Shown: in pieces, positions 1 to 7,476 of the stretch | How the letters are laid out: the number at the start of each line of letters is the position of its first letter | How positions within the stretch are numbered: the stretch's first letter is position 1 | Origin: JBMYQA01 sp049600855 | GTDB taxonomy: Bacteria > Bacteroidota > Bacteroidia > Cytophagales > Flammeovirgaceae | Assembly (NCBI GenBank): GCA_049600855.1 | Contig: JBMYQA010000051.1 | Location: 1-27,446 of the forward strand | Reading direction: 5' to 3' | DNA: 27,446 bases | Notes under the pieces: generated by a model | What the model was told of the DNA's origin: nothing | Seen by the model: only the letters and a program-made list of their open reading frames with translations | Database searches by the model: none | Made by a program: the position numbers and the translations under genes

Positions 1-291
1 GGCTACTGAAGCTCGATCTATAGCATCTTGTTTGAGGATTTTAATTCGCTTATGGCGCGTAAATACTAATTGGAAATGTTGATCGATCGAGATAGAGCCA
101 TAATCGCCCAACACAACAGCAGAAGCATCTGGAAAGGCTTCATATTTTTCTTGCGTTAATGCTTTCTTATTAACACTGCCCCATTTAAAAGGAACATCTA
201 TCTTTTGAGCCGAAGCGTTTGTACTGAAGGAAAGTAGGCATATGACTAAACTGAACGTAAAGAGTTGTTGTCGCAATGAGACTCGTTTCAT
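1..291 (-). CDS. Secreted DUF3857-type protein, N-terminal part (cut by window edge)
   Basis: Ninety-seven codons read on the minus strand from an ATG at 291 to the window edge without a stop. Residues 1-28 form a typical signal peptide: basic start MKRVSLRQQ, a hydrophobic core, and ASA-Q at the cleavage site. The mature part (KWGSVNKKALTQ, then DASAVVLGDYGSI, then FTRHKRIKIL) resembles the beginning of the DUF3857 domain, which in Bacteroidota usually precedes a transglutaminase-like domain in large periplasmic proteins. That match is from memory, and the C-terminal domain is outside the window. The upstream region (292-360) is AT-rich. Its 3' neighbour at 478-1746 points the same way but has its own terminator. 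Function is unknown. Confidence 0.7.
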   Translation of the reverse strand, partial: MKRVSLRQQLFTFSLVICLLSFSTNASAQKIDVPFKWGSVNKKALTQEKYEAFPDASAVVLGDYGSISIDQHFQLVFTRHKRIKILKQDAIDRASVA

Positions 292-416
292 GTTTTTATG
301 GATGTTAGTTAGCGTATAGTCTTACTATATTATTATGCAAAAAAGTATAATAGGTAAACAAAAAAATAGGCTTTAATTACGGCAAAAACATATAAATATT
401 TGAATATGAGATAATT

Positions 417-454
417 AAAAATGGGTTATCACAACAATTGCGATAACCCATTTT
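417..454 (-). terminator. Rho-independent terminator of the PLP enzyme gene
   Basis: The arms at 417-430 and 442-454 (core ATGGGTTATC / GATAACCCAT) pair perfectly around an 11-nt loop. The structure begins 24 nt beyond the stop codon of the minus-strand gene at 478-1746, and the 3' arm ends in T-rich sequence on the minus strand. Confidence 0.75.
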
Positions 455-477
455 AGGGACTAAGACCACAAAAAATC

Positions 478-1746
478 TTACAACTTCACTAATGCCTGAC
501 GCAAATCCCAAATGATATCTTCTACATGTTCAATTCCGACAGACAACCTCACCAGTTTATCTGTAATTTTTAAAGCTGCTTTTTCTTCTACAGGAAGCCC
601 AGCATGCGTCATAGATGCTGGGTGTTGAATTAACGATTCTGTACTTCCTAAGCTCACGGCAAGTTTGATGAGTTGTAGGGAGTTTAAAAATCGAAAAACA
701 TCTTCTTCCTCTCCATCCAAATAGAAAGAAATCATCGCTCCCGCAGCGGAACAATATTTCCCAAATAACATTTTTTCTGGTGAGTCATCAGCCAGTAAGC
801 CAAAATAGTTTACTTGTTCTACTTTACTGTGCTCTTGTAAAAACTGAGCCACTTTATTGGCATTCGCCGCTTGCAAATCCATTCGGGGTTTTAGCGTCTC
901 TAAACTTCGAGAAAGCAACCAGCACGTCCATGGAGCAGCCATATTTCCCAAAAACGTTCTCAATACCTTTAGTCTTCCAATTAATTCACTAGAACCTAAA
1001 CAAGCTCCAGCAATTACATCACTGTGCCCCGAAATGTATTTGGTAGCAGAATAAATGACCAAATCAGCCCCGTGCTGAAGCGGTTGCTGCCAAACAGGGC
1101 CCATATACGTATTATCCACCACCAATAAGGGTTTCTCTTCTGCCCTTGCATATTTTACTGCCAATTCATGAAATAATTCAATGTCTACAATATCATTGGT
1201 AGGGTTGGCTGGTGTTTCGATATAAATCAATTTTAAACGTTTATATGCTTCATTCACAGCCAATCGTTCTTCAATTTCTTCTGGAGAAGTGGTAGGATGA
1301 AAGCCAATGGCTTCAACACCTGATTGCCGTAAGATATCTGAAATGAAATGGCTTGTACCTCCATACACCGGATTGCTATACAACAACACATCACCAGGTT
1401 TTAAAAACTCCATGAGGCAAGTAGAAATTGCTGCCATACCACTCTCAAACATGGCGCAATCTTCTGCCCCATCCCATAAACACAAACGAGATTCTACAAT
1501 AGATAAATTGGGATTATCTAAACGGCTATAAATGTAACCGAGCTGCTCATGTTCCTCTTTTTCGCGCAATCCGTAAGCTACTTCAAAATAAGCTTTCCCA
1601 GCCTCTGCAGTTTCAAATGTGAAAGTTGACGTTTGGAAAATTGGAGGCTTAATCGCCCCGCCATACATCGCAGGCTCATAGCCATGTGACATCATCAATG
1701 ACTCTGGCTTCATCTTCTTTTGCTGTAATTTTTGTGTAGCATTCAT
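478..1746 (-). CDS. PLP-dependent Cys/Met metabolism enzyme (cystathionine gamma-synthase / methionine gamma-lyase family)
   Basis: 422 aa, a full-length member of the Cys/Met metabolism PLP-dependent (fold type I) family. Visible motifs: YSR at 73-75 (contacts the cofactor phosphate of the neighbouring subunit), the tyrosine of NPVYGGT at about 128, DNTY with the pyridine-binding Asp at 211, SATK with the Schiff-base Lys at 236, and RLSVGIE with the carboxylate-binding Arg at 400. The cysteine typical of true methionine gamma-lyases (YGCT) is Gly here (YGGT), so cystathionine synthase/lyase or another elimination or replacement reaction is equally possible. The gene diverges from an Lrp/AsnC regulator, as mdeA does from mdeR in Pseudomonas, which suggests amino-acid-responsive sulfur amino acid breakdown. 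It has its own promoter and terminator. The family is certain; the substrate is not. Confidence 0.85.
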   Translation of the reverse strand: MNATQKLQQKKMKPESLMMSHGYEPAMYGGAIKPPIFQTSTFTFETAEAGKAYFEVAYGLREKEEHEQLGYIYSRLDNPNLSIVESRLCLWDGAEDCAMFESGMAAISTCLMEFLKPGDVLLYSNPVYGGTSHFISDILRQSGVEAIGFHPTTSPEEIEERLAVNEAYKRLKLIYIETPANPTNDIVDIELFHELAVKYARAEEKPLLVVDNTYMGPVWQQPLQHGADLVIYSATKYISGHSDVIAGACLGSSELIGRLKVLRTFLGNMAAPWTCWLLSRSLETLKPRMDLQAANANKVAQFLQEHSKVEQVNYFGLLADDSPEKMLFGKYCSAAGAMISFYLDGEEEDVFRFLNSLQLIKLAVSLGSTESLIQHPASMTHAGLPVEEKAALKITDKLVRLSVGIEHVEDIIWDLRQALVKL

Positions 1747-1781
1747 GTTTACTGGGGTTAAGTGATCAATCTTTCCTATTA

Positions 1782-1814
1782 CAAATTTACCCAGAATTAG
1801 TATTTATTTCCAAA
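1782..1814 (-). promoter_or_regulatory. Bacteroidota-type promoter for the PLP enzyme gene
   Basis: Read on the minus strand there is TTTG (1814-1811), a 21-nt spacer, then TAAATTTG (1789-1782). This matches the Bacteroidota primary sigma consensus TTTG-N17..23-TAnnTTTG. It lies 36 nt upstream of the ATG at 1746. Confidence 0.6.
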
Positions 1815-1885
1815 TTCAATAACTATATTAGAAAATAAATCTATTAAAGTAGACTTGAAAGAAATTAGTTCTAAATCAGCTAATC
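1795..1885. promoter_or_regulatory. Possible Lrp-type operator region between the divergent genes
   Basis: This stretch lies between the PLP enzyme and its divergent Lrp/AsnC gene. It contains two dyads. An imperfect pair, ATTAGTATTTATTTC at 1796-1810 against GAAAATAAATCTAT from about 1830, flanks the -33 box of the PLP promoter. A second dyad, ATTAG-N11-CTAAT, is at 1864-1884. Short AT-rich dyads are typical of Lrp-family sites. Assigning them to this regulator is inference. Confidence 0.35.
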
Positions 1886-1916
1886 TTATTTATTTTATTT
1901 AGAAAATTTACCTGCC

Positions 1917-2378
1917 ATGATTTCGCTCGATCATACAGATATCAGCATCTTAAAATTGTTGCAAAAAGATGCTAAGATGACCAATAAAGAAATTGCCGCT
2001 GCCATGGGATTAACAACAACGCCTGTTTATGAACGCATTAAAAAGATGGAAAAAGCAGGTGTCATACAAGGCTATGCGGCCATTGTTGATCATAAACAAG
2101 TTGCCCAAAGTATGATTGCCTATTGCAATGTTTCGCTCAAGGAACATAGCCAAGCATTCATCGAAACGTTTGAGCGCCAAGTCAGGCAGCTCCGCGAAGT
2201 CATGGAGTGCCACCATATTGCAGGTGCTTCAGACTATTTGTTGAAAATTGTTGTGAAAGACATGGAAGTCTATCGAGAGTTTATGACCAATAAACTCGCT
2301 ACCATTGAAAATATTGGCCGTGTTCAAAGCTCATTTGTGATGAAAGAGATTAAACATGAAATTGGCTTGAATTTATAG
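1917..2378 (+). CDS. Lrp/AsnC family transcriptional regulator
   Basis: 153 aa, the usual family length. Residues 1-60 form the winged HTH: LDHTDISILKLLQKDAKMTNKEIA, then the recognition helix around TTTPVYERIKKMEKAGVI, ending in the family's typical 'GVIQGY' turn. Residues 65-145 form the RAM (ligand-binding, oligomerising) domain, including the HHIAGASDYLLKIVVKDMEVY core. Such proteins bind DNA as dimers to octamers and respond to amino acids. The gene diverges from the PLP enzyme at 478-1746, so that gene and itself are the likely targets. The downstream MFS gene begins 55 nt after the stop with no terminator between, suggesting co-transcription. The effector cannot be read from the sequence. 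Confidence 0.9.
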   Translation: MISLDHTDISILKLLQKDAKMTNKEIAAAMGLTTTPVYERIKKMEKAGVIQGYAAIVDHKQVAQSMIAYCNVSLKEHSQAFIETFERQVRQLREVMECHHIAGASDYLLKIVVKDMEVYREFMTNKLATIENIGRVQSSFVMKEIKHEIGLNL

Positions 2379-2433
2379 ACCAACTCATCATAAGCCATTT
2401 CCGTTCGATCAACTTTCCAATTAAATTGCCCAC

Positions 2434-3756
2434 ATGCAAACTACCAATTCTTATCCACCTCCACGAGTTGCCTGGCTCACTGTAGCCATTTTGTGCTTAG
2501 CTTATGTTTCCTCTTTTGTAGATCGGATGATCATGAGTCTTTTGGTAGAGCCAATTAAACGAGATTTAGCCATTTCTGATACTGAAATGGGGCTCTTGTT
2601 AGGATTAAGTTTCACGATTTTTTACACCTTTTTAGGATTACCCATCGGTTGGTTAGCAGACCGAAAAAATCGAAAAAACATCATTGCGATTGGCGTAACC
2701 GTCTGGAGCATCATGACAGCTATCTGTGGACTTGCAGGCAACTACCTTCAATTGTTTATTGCGCGAATGGGTGTTGGTGTTGGAGAAGCAGCATTAACCC
2801 CTCCCGCTTATTCGATTATTACAGACAGTTTTCCAAAACGGAAGCTAGCTACTGCCATCAGCGTATATGCCATTGGTGTGTATATTGGCTCTGGTTTAGC
2901 CTTTTTAATTGGTGGTTGGCTGGTAGATATTGTGTCAGATCAAACGAAATGGAATATTCCACTGATTGGAGCAGTATTTCCTTGGCAACTGGTTTTCTTT
3001 TATGTCGGATTACCGGGCTTAATCATCGCTGCACTCATCTATTTTTTTATCCAAGAACCTACTCGAAAAGATGTGCAATCCAACATGCAGCAGCAGACTA
3101 TCGGCGCTAGTTTGAAGCTTTATTTTAGTTATTTCCAAAAGCACGCTCGTTTTTTCATTTCCCACCACTTGGGTTATGCGTTTTTTGTGATGATGACTTA
3201 CAGTGTAAGCTTGTGGATTCCTAGTCACCTTAAACGAAACTTTGGAATTGAGACCCTAGAAATAGGTTTAAAGTATGGGATCATTATTGCCATATTTGGG
3301 ACATTAGGAGTCATTGCAGGTGGTAAAATTGCAGATTGGCTATCGGGGAAAGGCTATGCAGATGCCAAAATACGGATGGGAATCGTTGCCATTCTTGCCG
3401 TATTGCCCTTTGCGTCTACACTCTTTTGGATTTCTAGTGCAAATGCGGTGTTCTTACTGCTCATTCCCATTACCTTCTTCTCTAGTTTTCCTTTAGGAGC
3501 AGGTTCAGCCTCACTCCAAGAAGCCGTTCCTAATGAAATGCGCGGTTTGAGTTCTGCGGTGTACGTTTTTATCACGAACTTGATTGGCCTTGGCTTAGGC
3601 CCTTTGCTGGTAGGTGTTGTAACTGATTATGTGTTTACAGATGAAAAACTAGTTGGCCTCTCATTGGTGGTTGTAGCTGCTTTTGCACTGATTATTTCGC
3701 TAAGTACACTACTTTTAGCCATGCAACCTTATCGAACACTACTCAAAGCACGTTAA
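2434..3756 (+). CDS. MFS transporter, Spinster-like
   Basis: 440 aa, about twelve hydrophobic segments, inner membrane. The start resembles the Spinster-like branch of the major facilitator superfamily: TM1 with the VDRMIMS charged pair (D30/R31), the motif-A loop GWLADRKNRKN at 72-82, and RMGVGVGEAALTPPAYS at 111-127 in TM4. The second half carries GGKIADW (the repeated motif-A loop) and PNEMRGLSSAVYVFITN. Substrates of this branch vary widely (lipids, sugars, aromatic acids), so none is assigned. It follows the Lrp gene by 55 nt on the same strand, so an amino acid or its breakdown product is a reasonable guess. No clear terminator was seen after the stop; the next gene starts 181 nt later. 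Confidence 0.85.
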   Translation: MQTTNSYPPPRVAWLTVAILCLAYVSSFVDRMIMSLLVEPIKRDLAISDTEMGLLLGLSFTIFYTFLGLPIGWLADRKNRKNIIAIGVTVWSIMTAICGLAGNYLQLFIARMGVGVGEAALTPPAYSIITDSFPKRKLATAISVYAIGVYIGSGLAFLIGGWLVDIVSDQTKWNIPLIGAVFPWQLVFFYVGLPGLIIAALIYFFIQEPTRKDVQSNMQQQTIGASLKLYFSYFQKHARFFISHHLGYAFFVMMTYSVSLWIPSHLKRNFGIETLEIGLKYGIIIAIFGTLGVIAGGKIADWLSGKGYADAKIRMGIVAILAVLPFASTLFWISSANAVFLLLIPITFFSSFPLGAGSASLQEAVPNEMRGLSSAVYVFITNLIGLGLGPLLVGVVTDYVFTDEKLVGLSLVVVAAFALIISLSTLLLAMQPYRTLLKAR

Positions 3757-3937
3757 ATTATTTAAAAAAAGTGGCCTTAAAGAGCGATTGGTCTTATTTT
3801 GAAGGTTGCAAATACAGGTATTTTTTAATTTTGAAATTCCGAAATAATCACTATTCATATTTTGAAGTTGTTGCATTTAATTTTTTAATGAAAATAAAAG
3901 AACATTAGGCAACTTAGCATAACTAAACACTAGAAGG

Positions 3938-5383
3938 ATGAAACAATCAATCAAAACAATTACACTAGGTGTATTGGCTGGTTTCTTAGGAGCGTTTTTA
4001 TTTTCCTTGTTCCAAAGCCACATTCATTCCTCTGCTGAACTTTCTTCTCAATTGCCACATGAAGAAGCCAGTTTGGTGAATAACCGAATTGATAAAACTG
4101 CAAAAAGCTCCATGAAAGTTGATTTTACGGACGCATCTGCCATCAGTACCAAATCAGTCGTCTATATTAAAACCATCTCTTCGAAACAATACAACCGACA
4201 TACATGGTTTGATTTGTTCTTCGAAGGCCGAGGAAGAATGACTGAACGGCAGGCTTTAGGATCGGGTTCTGGTGTCATTTTTTCAGAAGATGGCTACATT
4301 GTTACCAATAATCATGTGATTGAAGGAGCTGACGATATTCAAGTGATTCACGATAAGAAAACGTATGTCGCAAAAGTAATTGGAAAAGATCCATCTAGCG
4401 ATTTAGCTTTATTAAAAATAGAAGGTAAAAACTTACCAGCGATTCCTATTGGTAGCTCAAGAAACCTGAAAGTGGGAGAATGGGTATTGGCGGTAGGTAA
4501 CCCGTTTAATTTAACATCAACCGTTACAGCGGGCATTGTGAGTGCTAAAGGCCGAAACATTAATATACTGGAAGATATTTTCCCCATTGAGTCATTTATC
4601 CAAACTGATGCGGCCATTAATCCGGGTAACAGTGGTGGTGCTTTAGTGAATAAGGAAGGAAAATTAGTTGGGATCAACACCGCTATTCTATCCAGAACGG
4701 GCTCTTATGCAGGATATGGGTTTGCCGTACCTGCTGACATCGTGATGAAAGTAATCAATGACTTAAAGCAATATGGTGAGGTGCAAAAAGCCTTCATGGG
4801 TATTGAAGCAGCTGACTTAACAGAAGAGGATGCCAAACAGAAAAATCTAAGTTCTTTAGATGGTGTGGCGATTCAATTACTTGAAGCTGACGGTGCAGCT
4901 GCTAAAGCAGGCTTGCAAGAAGGTGATATCATTGTACAAGTAGATGCAGAGAAAGTAAGCTCTAAAACGGCTTTCGATGAACAACTGAGTTATTACCGTC
5001 CAGGTGATAAAGTAACTGTTCAATACCTCAGAAATGGCAAAAACAAAACAGCGAATATTACCCTAACGAATATTTATGGCGATACTAAAATTGTAAAAAG
5101 AGAGGTCTACGAATCGGAGAGCCTTGGTGCTGAATTTGAAATTGTTCCCAAGGTAGAACGCCAACGCATGGGTATTGAAAGTGGTATTCGTTTGAAAAAG
5201 GTATATCGCGGGCTCATCCAACGCATGGGTATCGAAGAAGGTTTTGTGATTACCAGCATCAACAATCGCCAAATTGAAAACCCAGAAGAGTTAACCGATA
5301 TTCTTGAAAAGATTCGAGGGCGAGTGGTTATCCAAGGCGTGGATAAAAATGGCACAGGAAGGTATTATTCTTTCTACTTCTAA
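3938..5383 (+). CDS. degP: HtrA/Do family periplasmic serine protease
   Basis: 481 aa. An N-terminal membrane anchor or uncleaved signal at 7-27 is followed by a trypsin-like domain at about 60-280 with an intact catalytic triad: His126 (TNNHVIEGAD), Asp155 (SSDLALLKI) and Ser232 (NPGNSGGAL). Then come a first PDZ domain at about 285-378 and a second, more divergent one at about 400-478. It degrades or chaperones misfolded envelope proteins. The second PDZ contains the word QRMGIE twice (408-413 and 428-433), encoded by near-identical DNA at about 5161-5180 and 5219-5238. It is monocistronic and ends at a strong terminator shared with convergent rfaE2. The ATG at 3938 directly follows AGAAGG, close for a ribosome binding site. 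Confidence 0.93.
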   Translation: MKQSIKTITLGVLAGFLGAFLFSLFQSHIHSSAELSSQLPHEEASLVNNRIDKTAKSSMKVDFTDASAISTKSVVYIKTISSKQYNRHTWFDLFFEGRGRMTERQALGSGSGVIFSEDGYIVTNNHVIEGADDIQVIHDKKTYVAKVIGKDPSSDLALLKIEGKNLPAIPIGSSRNLKVGEWVLAVGNPFNLTSTVTAGIVSAKGRNINILEDIFPIESFIQTDAAINPGNSGGALVNKEGKLVGINTAILSRTGSYAGYGFAVPADIVMKVINDLKQYGEVQKAFMGIEAADLTEEDAKQKNLSSLDGVAIQLLEADGAAAKAGLQEGDIIVQVDAEKVSSKTAFDEQLSYYRPGDKVTVQYLRNGKNKTANITLTNIYGDTKIVKREVYESESLGAEFEIVPKVERQRMGIESGIRLKKVYRGLIQRMGIEEGFVITSINNRQIENPEELTDILEKIRGRVVIQGVDKNGTGRYYSFYF

Positions 5384-5385
5384 AC

Positions 5386-5427
5386 TTTCAGCGCGGTGGG
5401 TTTACAGCAAATCCACCGCGCTGAAAA
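5386..5427. terminator. Bidirectional terminator between degP and rfaE2
   Basis: The arms at 5386-5403 and 5409-5427 share the core TTTCAGCGCGGTGG / CCACCGCGCTGAAA around a 5-nt loop. It is the most GC-rich hairpin in the window. It begins just after the degP stop and ends just before the rfaE2 stop, so it can serve both strands. Confidence 0.85.
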
Positions 5428-5428
5428 T

Positions 5429-5905
5429 CTATTCCAAAATTTGCTGTATCAGCTTTGTGGTAGAATAGCCACTTACTAAATCTATGGTGGTCACTAACCC
5501 TCCATTGGCTTGTACAGTATCTGCTCCTACAATTTCATCTATTCGATAATCGCCACCTTTTACCAATACATCAGGAATTAATGTTTCAATTAACTCTCTG
5601 GGTGTATCTGCATCAAAAATGGTAACGGCATCTACAAAACCCAATGCAGCAAGTAATCGGCTTCTGGCATATTGTTTATTTAATGGTCGATTAGGCCCTT
5701 TCAATCCAGACACGGAGCTATCACTATTTAAGCCGATAATGAGTTTATCACCCAGCTCACTTGCTTTTTCGAGGTAATCTACGTGACCTAAATGTAAGAT
5801 ATCGAAACAACCATTGGTAAATACGACTTTTAAACCTTGTTGTTTCCATTCTTTGCGTAAAACAACCAATTCAGCAAGTGAATAAATTTTTTCAGAACTA
5901 GGCAT
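5429..5905 (-). CDS. rfaE2: D-glycero-beta-D-manno-heptose 1-phosphate adenylyltransferase (RfaE2/HldE C-domain type)
   Basis: 158 aa, a stand-alone nucleotidyltransferase domain. It carries the HxGH motif in NGCFDILHLGH (31-41) and the ending SGYSTTKLIQQIL, whose STTK (148-151) matches the ISSTK/STT phosphate-binding motif at the C-terminus of HldE. It activates heptose 1-phosphate to ADP-heptose in the cytoplasm for the LPS inner core. The kinase domain fused to it in enterobacteria is absent, as in other organisms with split rfaE1/rfaE2. Its ATG is 2 nt after the stop of the upstream membrane-protein gene, so the two are co-transcribed. FAD synthetase and glycerol-3-phosphate cytidylyltransferases share the fold, but the C-terminal motif favours RfaE2. 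Confidence 0.9.
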   Translation of the reverse strand: MPSSEKIYSLAELVVLRKEWKQQGLKVVFTNGCFDILHLGHVDYLEKASELGDKLIIGLNSDSSVSGLKGPNRPLNKQYARSRLLAALGFVDAVTIFDADTPRELIETLIPDVLVKGGDYRIDEIVGADTVQANGGLVTTIDLVSGYSTTKLIQQILE

Positions 5906-5907
5906 AA

Positions 5908-6939
5908 TTAATTCAACGTTTTTGTCTCTTCGGGTTCAGCAATTTGCTGTTCTTTCTTAACGATCAATAAAATAATTAAAAAGCATATTGCTCCTACTAG
6001 AAGTACCGTAAGTGTTTGTATGCCATGCATGAGAAAAGCGAATTGTATGCCAACGCTTTCCGTTAGCCCATAGGCTACTAAAGAAGCCCCCACAAAAATA
6101 TGATACGTGCCAACTCCTCCTGGTGAGGGTAATGCCATCCCAATACCTCCCATAACTAAGACCGTTAGGGCACACCACATGGATAAGTTCGAGGTAATTT
6201 CTAGTGAAAAGAAGAGTACGTAGGTCATCACATAATACATCACCCAAATATTGAGGGTGTGTAAGGCATAATACCAGCGGCTTTTTCCATCTAATTGGCG
6301 AATGCTAAATAAGCCATCTTTCATTCCAATCACAAACGCCTTTCCTTTCTCAAAAAGAACCGTTTTCATTAACCGTTTTCTCATCAGGTAAATGATACCT
6401 AAGCAGCACAGACCTACAGCACCTAATATGGCTAATAGCGTGAATTTACCAATCATTTCATCTGACTTTTCAGCAAATTGCCCCATGGCAAAGTTCCCAA
6501 TCTTATCAAACTCAACGAGAAAAGTAATCGTGGTAAGTGATAATAAAATAATGAAATCAATTGCTCGCTCGGCTACTACAGCCCCAAAAGATACATTTAC
6601 AGGTACATTTTCTGTTCTTTTCAATACACTGCATCGCGCTACTTCTCCAAGTCTTGGGACAAAGAAGTTGGCAAAATAGCCCACCATTACTCCCATAAAA
6701 GCAATACTTTTTTTGGGCTGATAGCCCAATGGATTTAAGGCAATTACCCAACGATATCCACGACTCCAATGGCTAAAGAGGGCGGTAACTGAAGAGGCAA
6801 GTAACCAAAACGGGCTTGCTTCTTTTAATTTACCAACTAAGGCTGCCATATCTTGCTCTCGATATACATACCAAAATAGCCCAAGTGCTAAACTTAGAGA
6901 AATCAGGTATTTGAATATCGACATGAGTTGCTTATTCAT
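5908..6939 (-). CDS. LPG-synthase-TM / UPF0104 family membrane protein
   Basis: 343 aa from the ATG at 6939. It has eight or so hydrophobic segments and family features such as HWSRGYRWVIALNPLGY, a conserved NFFVPRLGEVARCSVLKR loop, VVAERAIDFI, and PSPGGVGTYH near the C-terminus. This is the transmembrane domain related to the flippase half of MprF; stand-alone members are common next to panCD in Bacteroidota and their substrate is unknown. The frame stays open to an ATG at 7029, giving 30 extra residues, but that stretch overlaps three dyads including a terminator. Homologues usually begin near the 'MSIFKYLISL' segment, so 6939 or 6924 is preferred. Its stop is 2 nt from the rfaE2 start. Confidence 0.8.
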   Translation of the reverse strand: MNKQLMSIFKYLISLSLALGLFWYVYREQDMAALVGKLKEASPFWLLASSVTALFSHWSRGYRWVIALNPLGYQPKKSIAFMGVMVGYFANFFVPRLGEVARCSVLKRTENVPVNVSFGAVVAERAIDFIILLSLTTITFLVEFDKIGNFAMGQFAEKSDEMIGKFTLLAILGAVGLCCLGIIYLMRKRLMKTVLFEKGKAFVIGMKDGLFSIRQLDGKSRWYYALHTLNIWVMYYVMTYVLFFSLEITSNLSMWCALTVLVMGGIGMALPSPGGVGTYHIFVGASLVAYGLTESVGIQFAFLMHGIQTLTVLLVGAICFLIILLIVKKEQQIAEPEETKTLN

Positions 6940-6942
6940 CAC

Positions 6943-6972
6943 AAAAAAAGGCATTTGATAAAACAAATGCCT
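6943..6972 (-). terminator. Terminator-like hairpin downstream of panD
   Basis: On the minus strand AGGCATTTG (6972-6964) pairs perfectly with CAAATGCCT (6957-6949) around a 6-nt loop and is followed by a run of seven T. It lies inside the longest open frame of the next gene, which is why that gene's start was placed downstream of it. Confidence 0.7.
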
Positions 6973-6974
6973 AA

Positions 6975-7047
6975 TATAAAGTACTTTATAAAGAATTAAG
7001 ATTTTAGCCGAAGTTGTTTCCTTCGGCATTAGTCATGAAACGACTAA
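6975..7047. repeat. Cluster of three further dyads after panD
   Basis: A perfect 16-bp palindrome TATAAAGTACTTTATA occupies 6975-6990. A 7-bp hairpin GCCGAAG / CTTCGGC is at 7007-7027. A 6-bp dyad TTAGTC / GACTAA at 7029-7047 covers the panD stop codon. Together with the terminator at 6943-6972 this gives four dyads in about 105 nt. Protein operators, attenuation and RNA processing are all possible. Confidence 0.5.
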
Positions 7048-7412
7048 GCAACTAAAGTTTCATTTTCTACTAGTTGGTTATTCTTATCAGGAAATACCAA
7101 AAGAGGTTTAATATCACGTGCTTTTTCTTTTTCAACTAAGCAATAAGAAATAATGATAATCTCATCGCCTACTTGCACCTTTCTCGCAGCTGCTCCATTT
7201 AAGCAAATGACTCCGCTACCACGCTCACCTTCGATAATGTAGGTCTCGAATCTTTCGCCATTATTGTTGTTCACAATCTGTATTTTCTCTCCTGCCACCA
7301 TATCAGCAGCATCCAATAGGTTCATATCCACAGTTATGCTTCCCACATAATTTAAGTTAGCTTCTGTAACGGTAGCTTGGTGGATTTTTGATTTTAAAAC
7401 TTCAATGTACAT
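7044..7412 (-). CDS. panD: Aspartate 1-decarboxylase proenzyme
   Basis: 122 aa, close to the usual 117-127. It makes beta-alanine from L-aspartate for pantothenate. The self-cleavage site Gly24-Ser25 is present in NYVGSITVD (Ser25 becomes the pyruvoyl group), with Lys9 (KSKIHQATVTEANL) and the conserved Tyr22. GAAARKVQVGDEIIIISY at about 74-91 is the usual C-terminal beta region. It is 64 nt downstream of panC on the same strand, so both substrates of pantothenate synthetase trace to one transcript. The mRNA then meets the hairpins at 6943-7047, which probably reduce read-through into the membrane-protein gene. Confidence 0.95.
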   Translation of the reverse strand: MYIEVLKSKIHQATVTEANLNYVGSITVDMNLLDAADMVAGEKIQIVNNNNGERFETYIIEGERGSGVICLNGAAARKVQVGDEIIIISYCLVEKEKARDIKPLLVFPDKNNQLVENETLVA

Positions 7413-7476
7413 ATTGATTTCAGTTAATTAGCGAATCACTTCGTTAGTATGTTTATGACTGATTGAAAATAACCGC

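Noticed and set aside
4348..4680. 110-codon minus-strand frame inside degP
   Set aside because: It lies entirely antisense to the protease domain, which has intact catalytic motifs.
6940..7029. 30-residue N-terminal extension of the LPG-synthase-like protein
   Set aside because: It overlaps a terminator, a perfect palindrome and a further hairpin, and homologues start near the first membrane segment.
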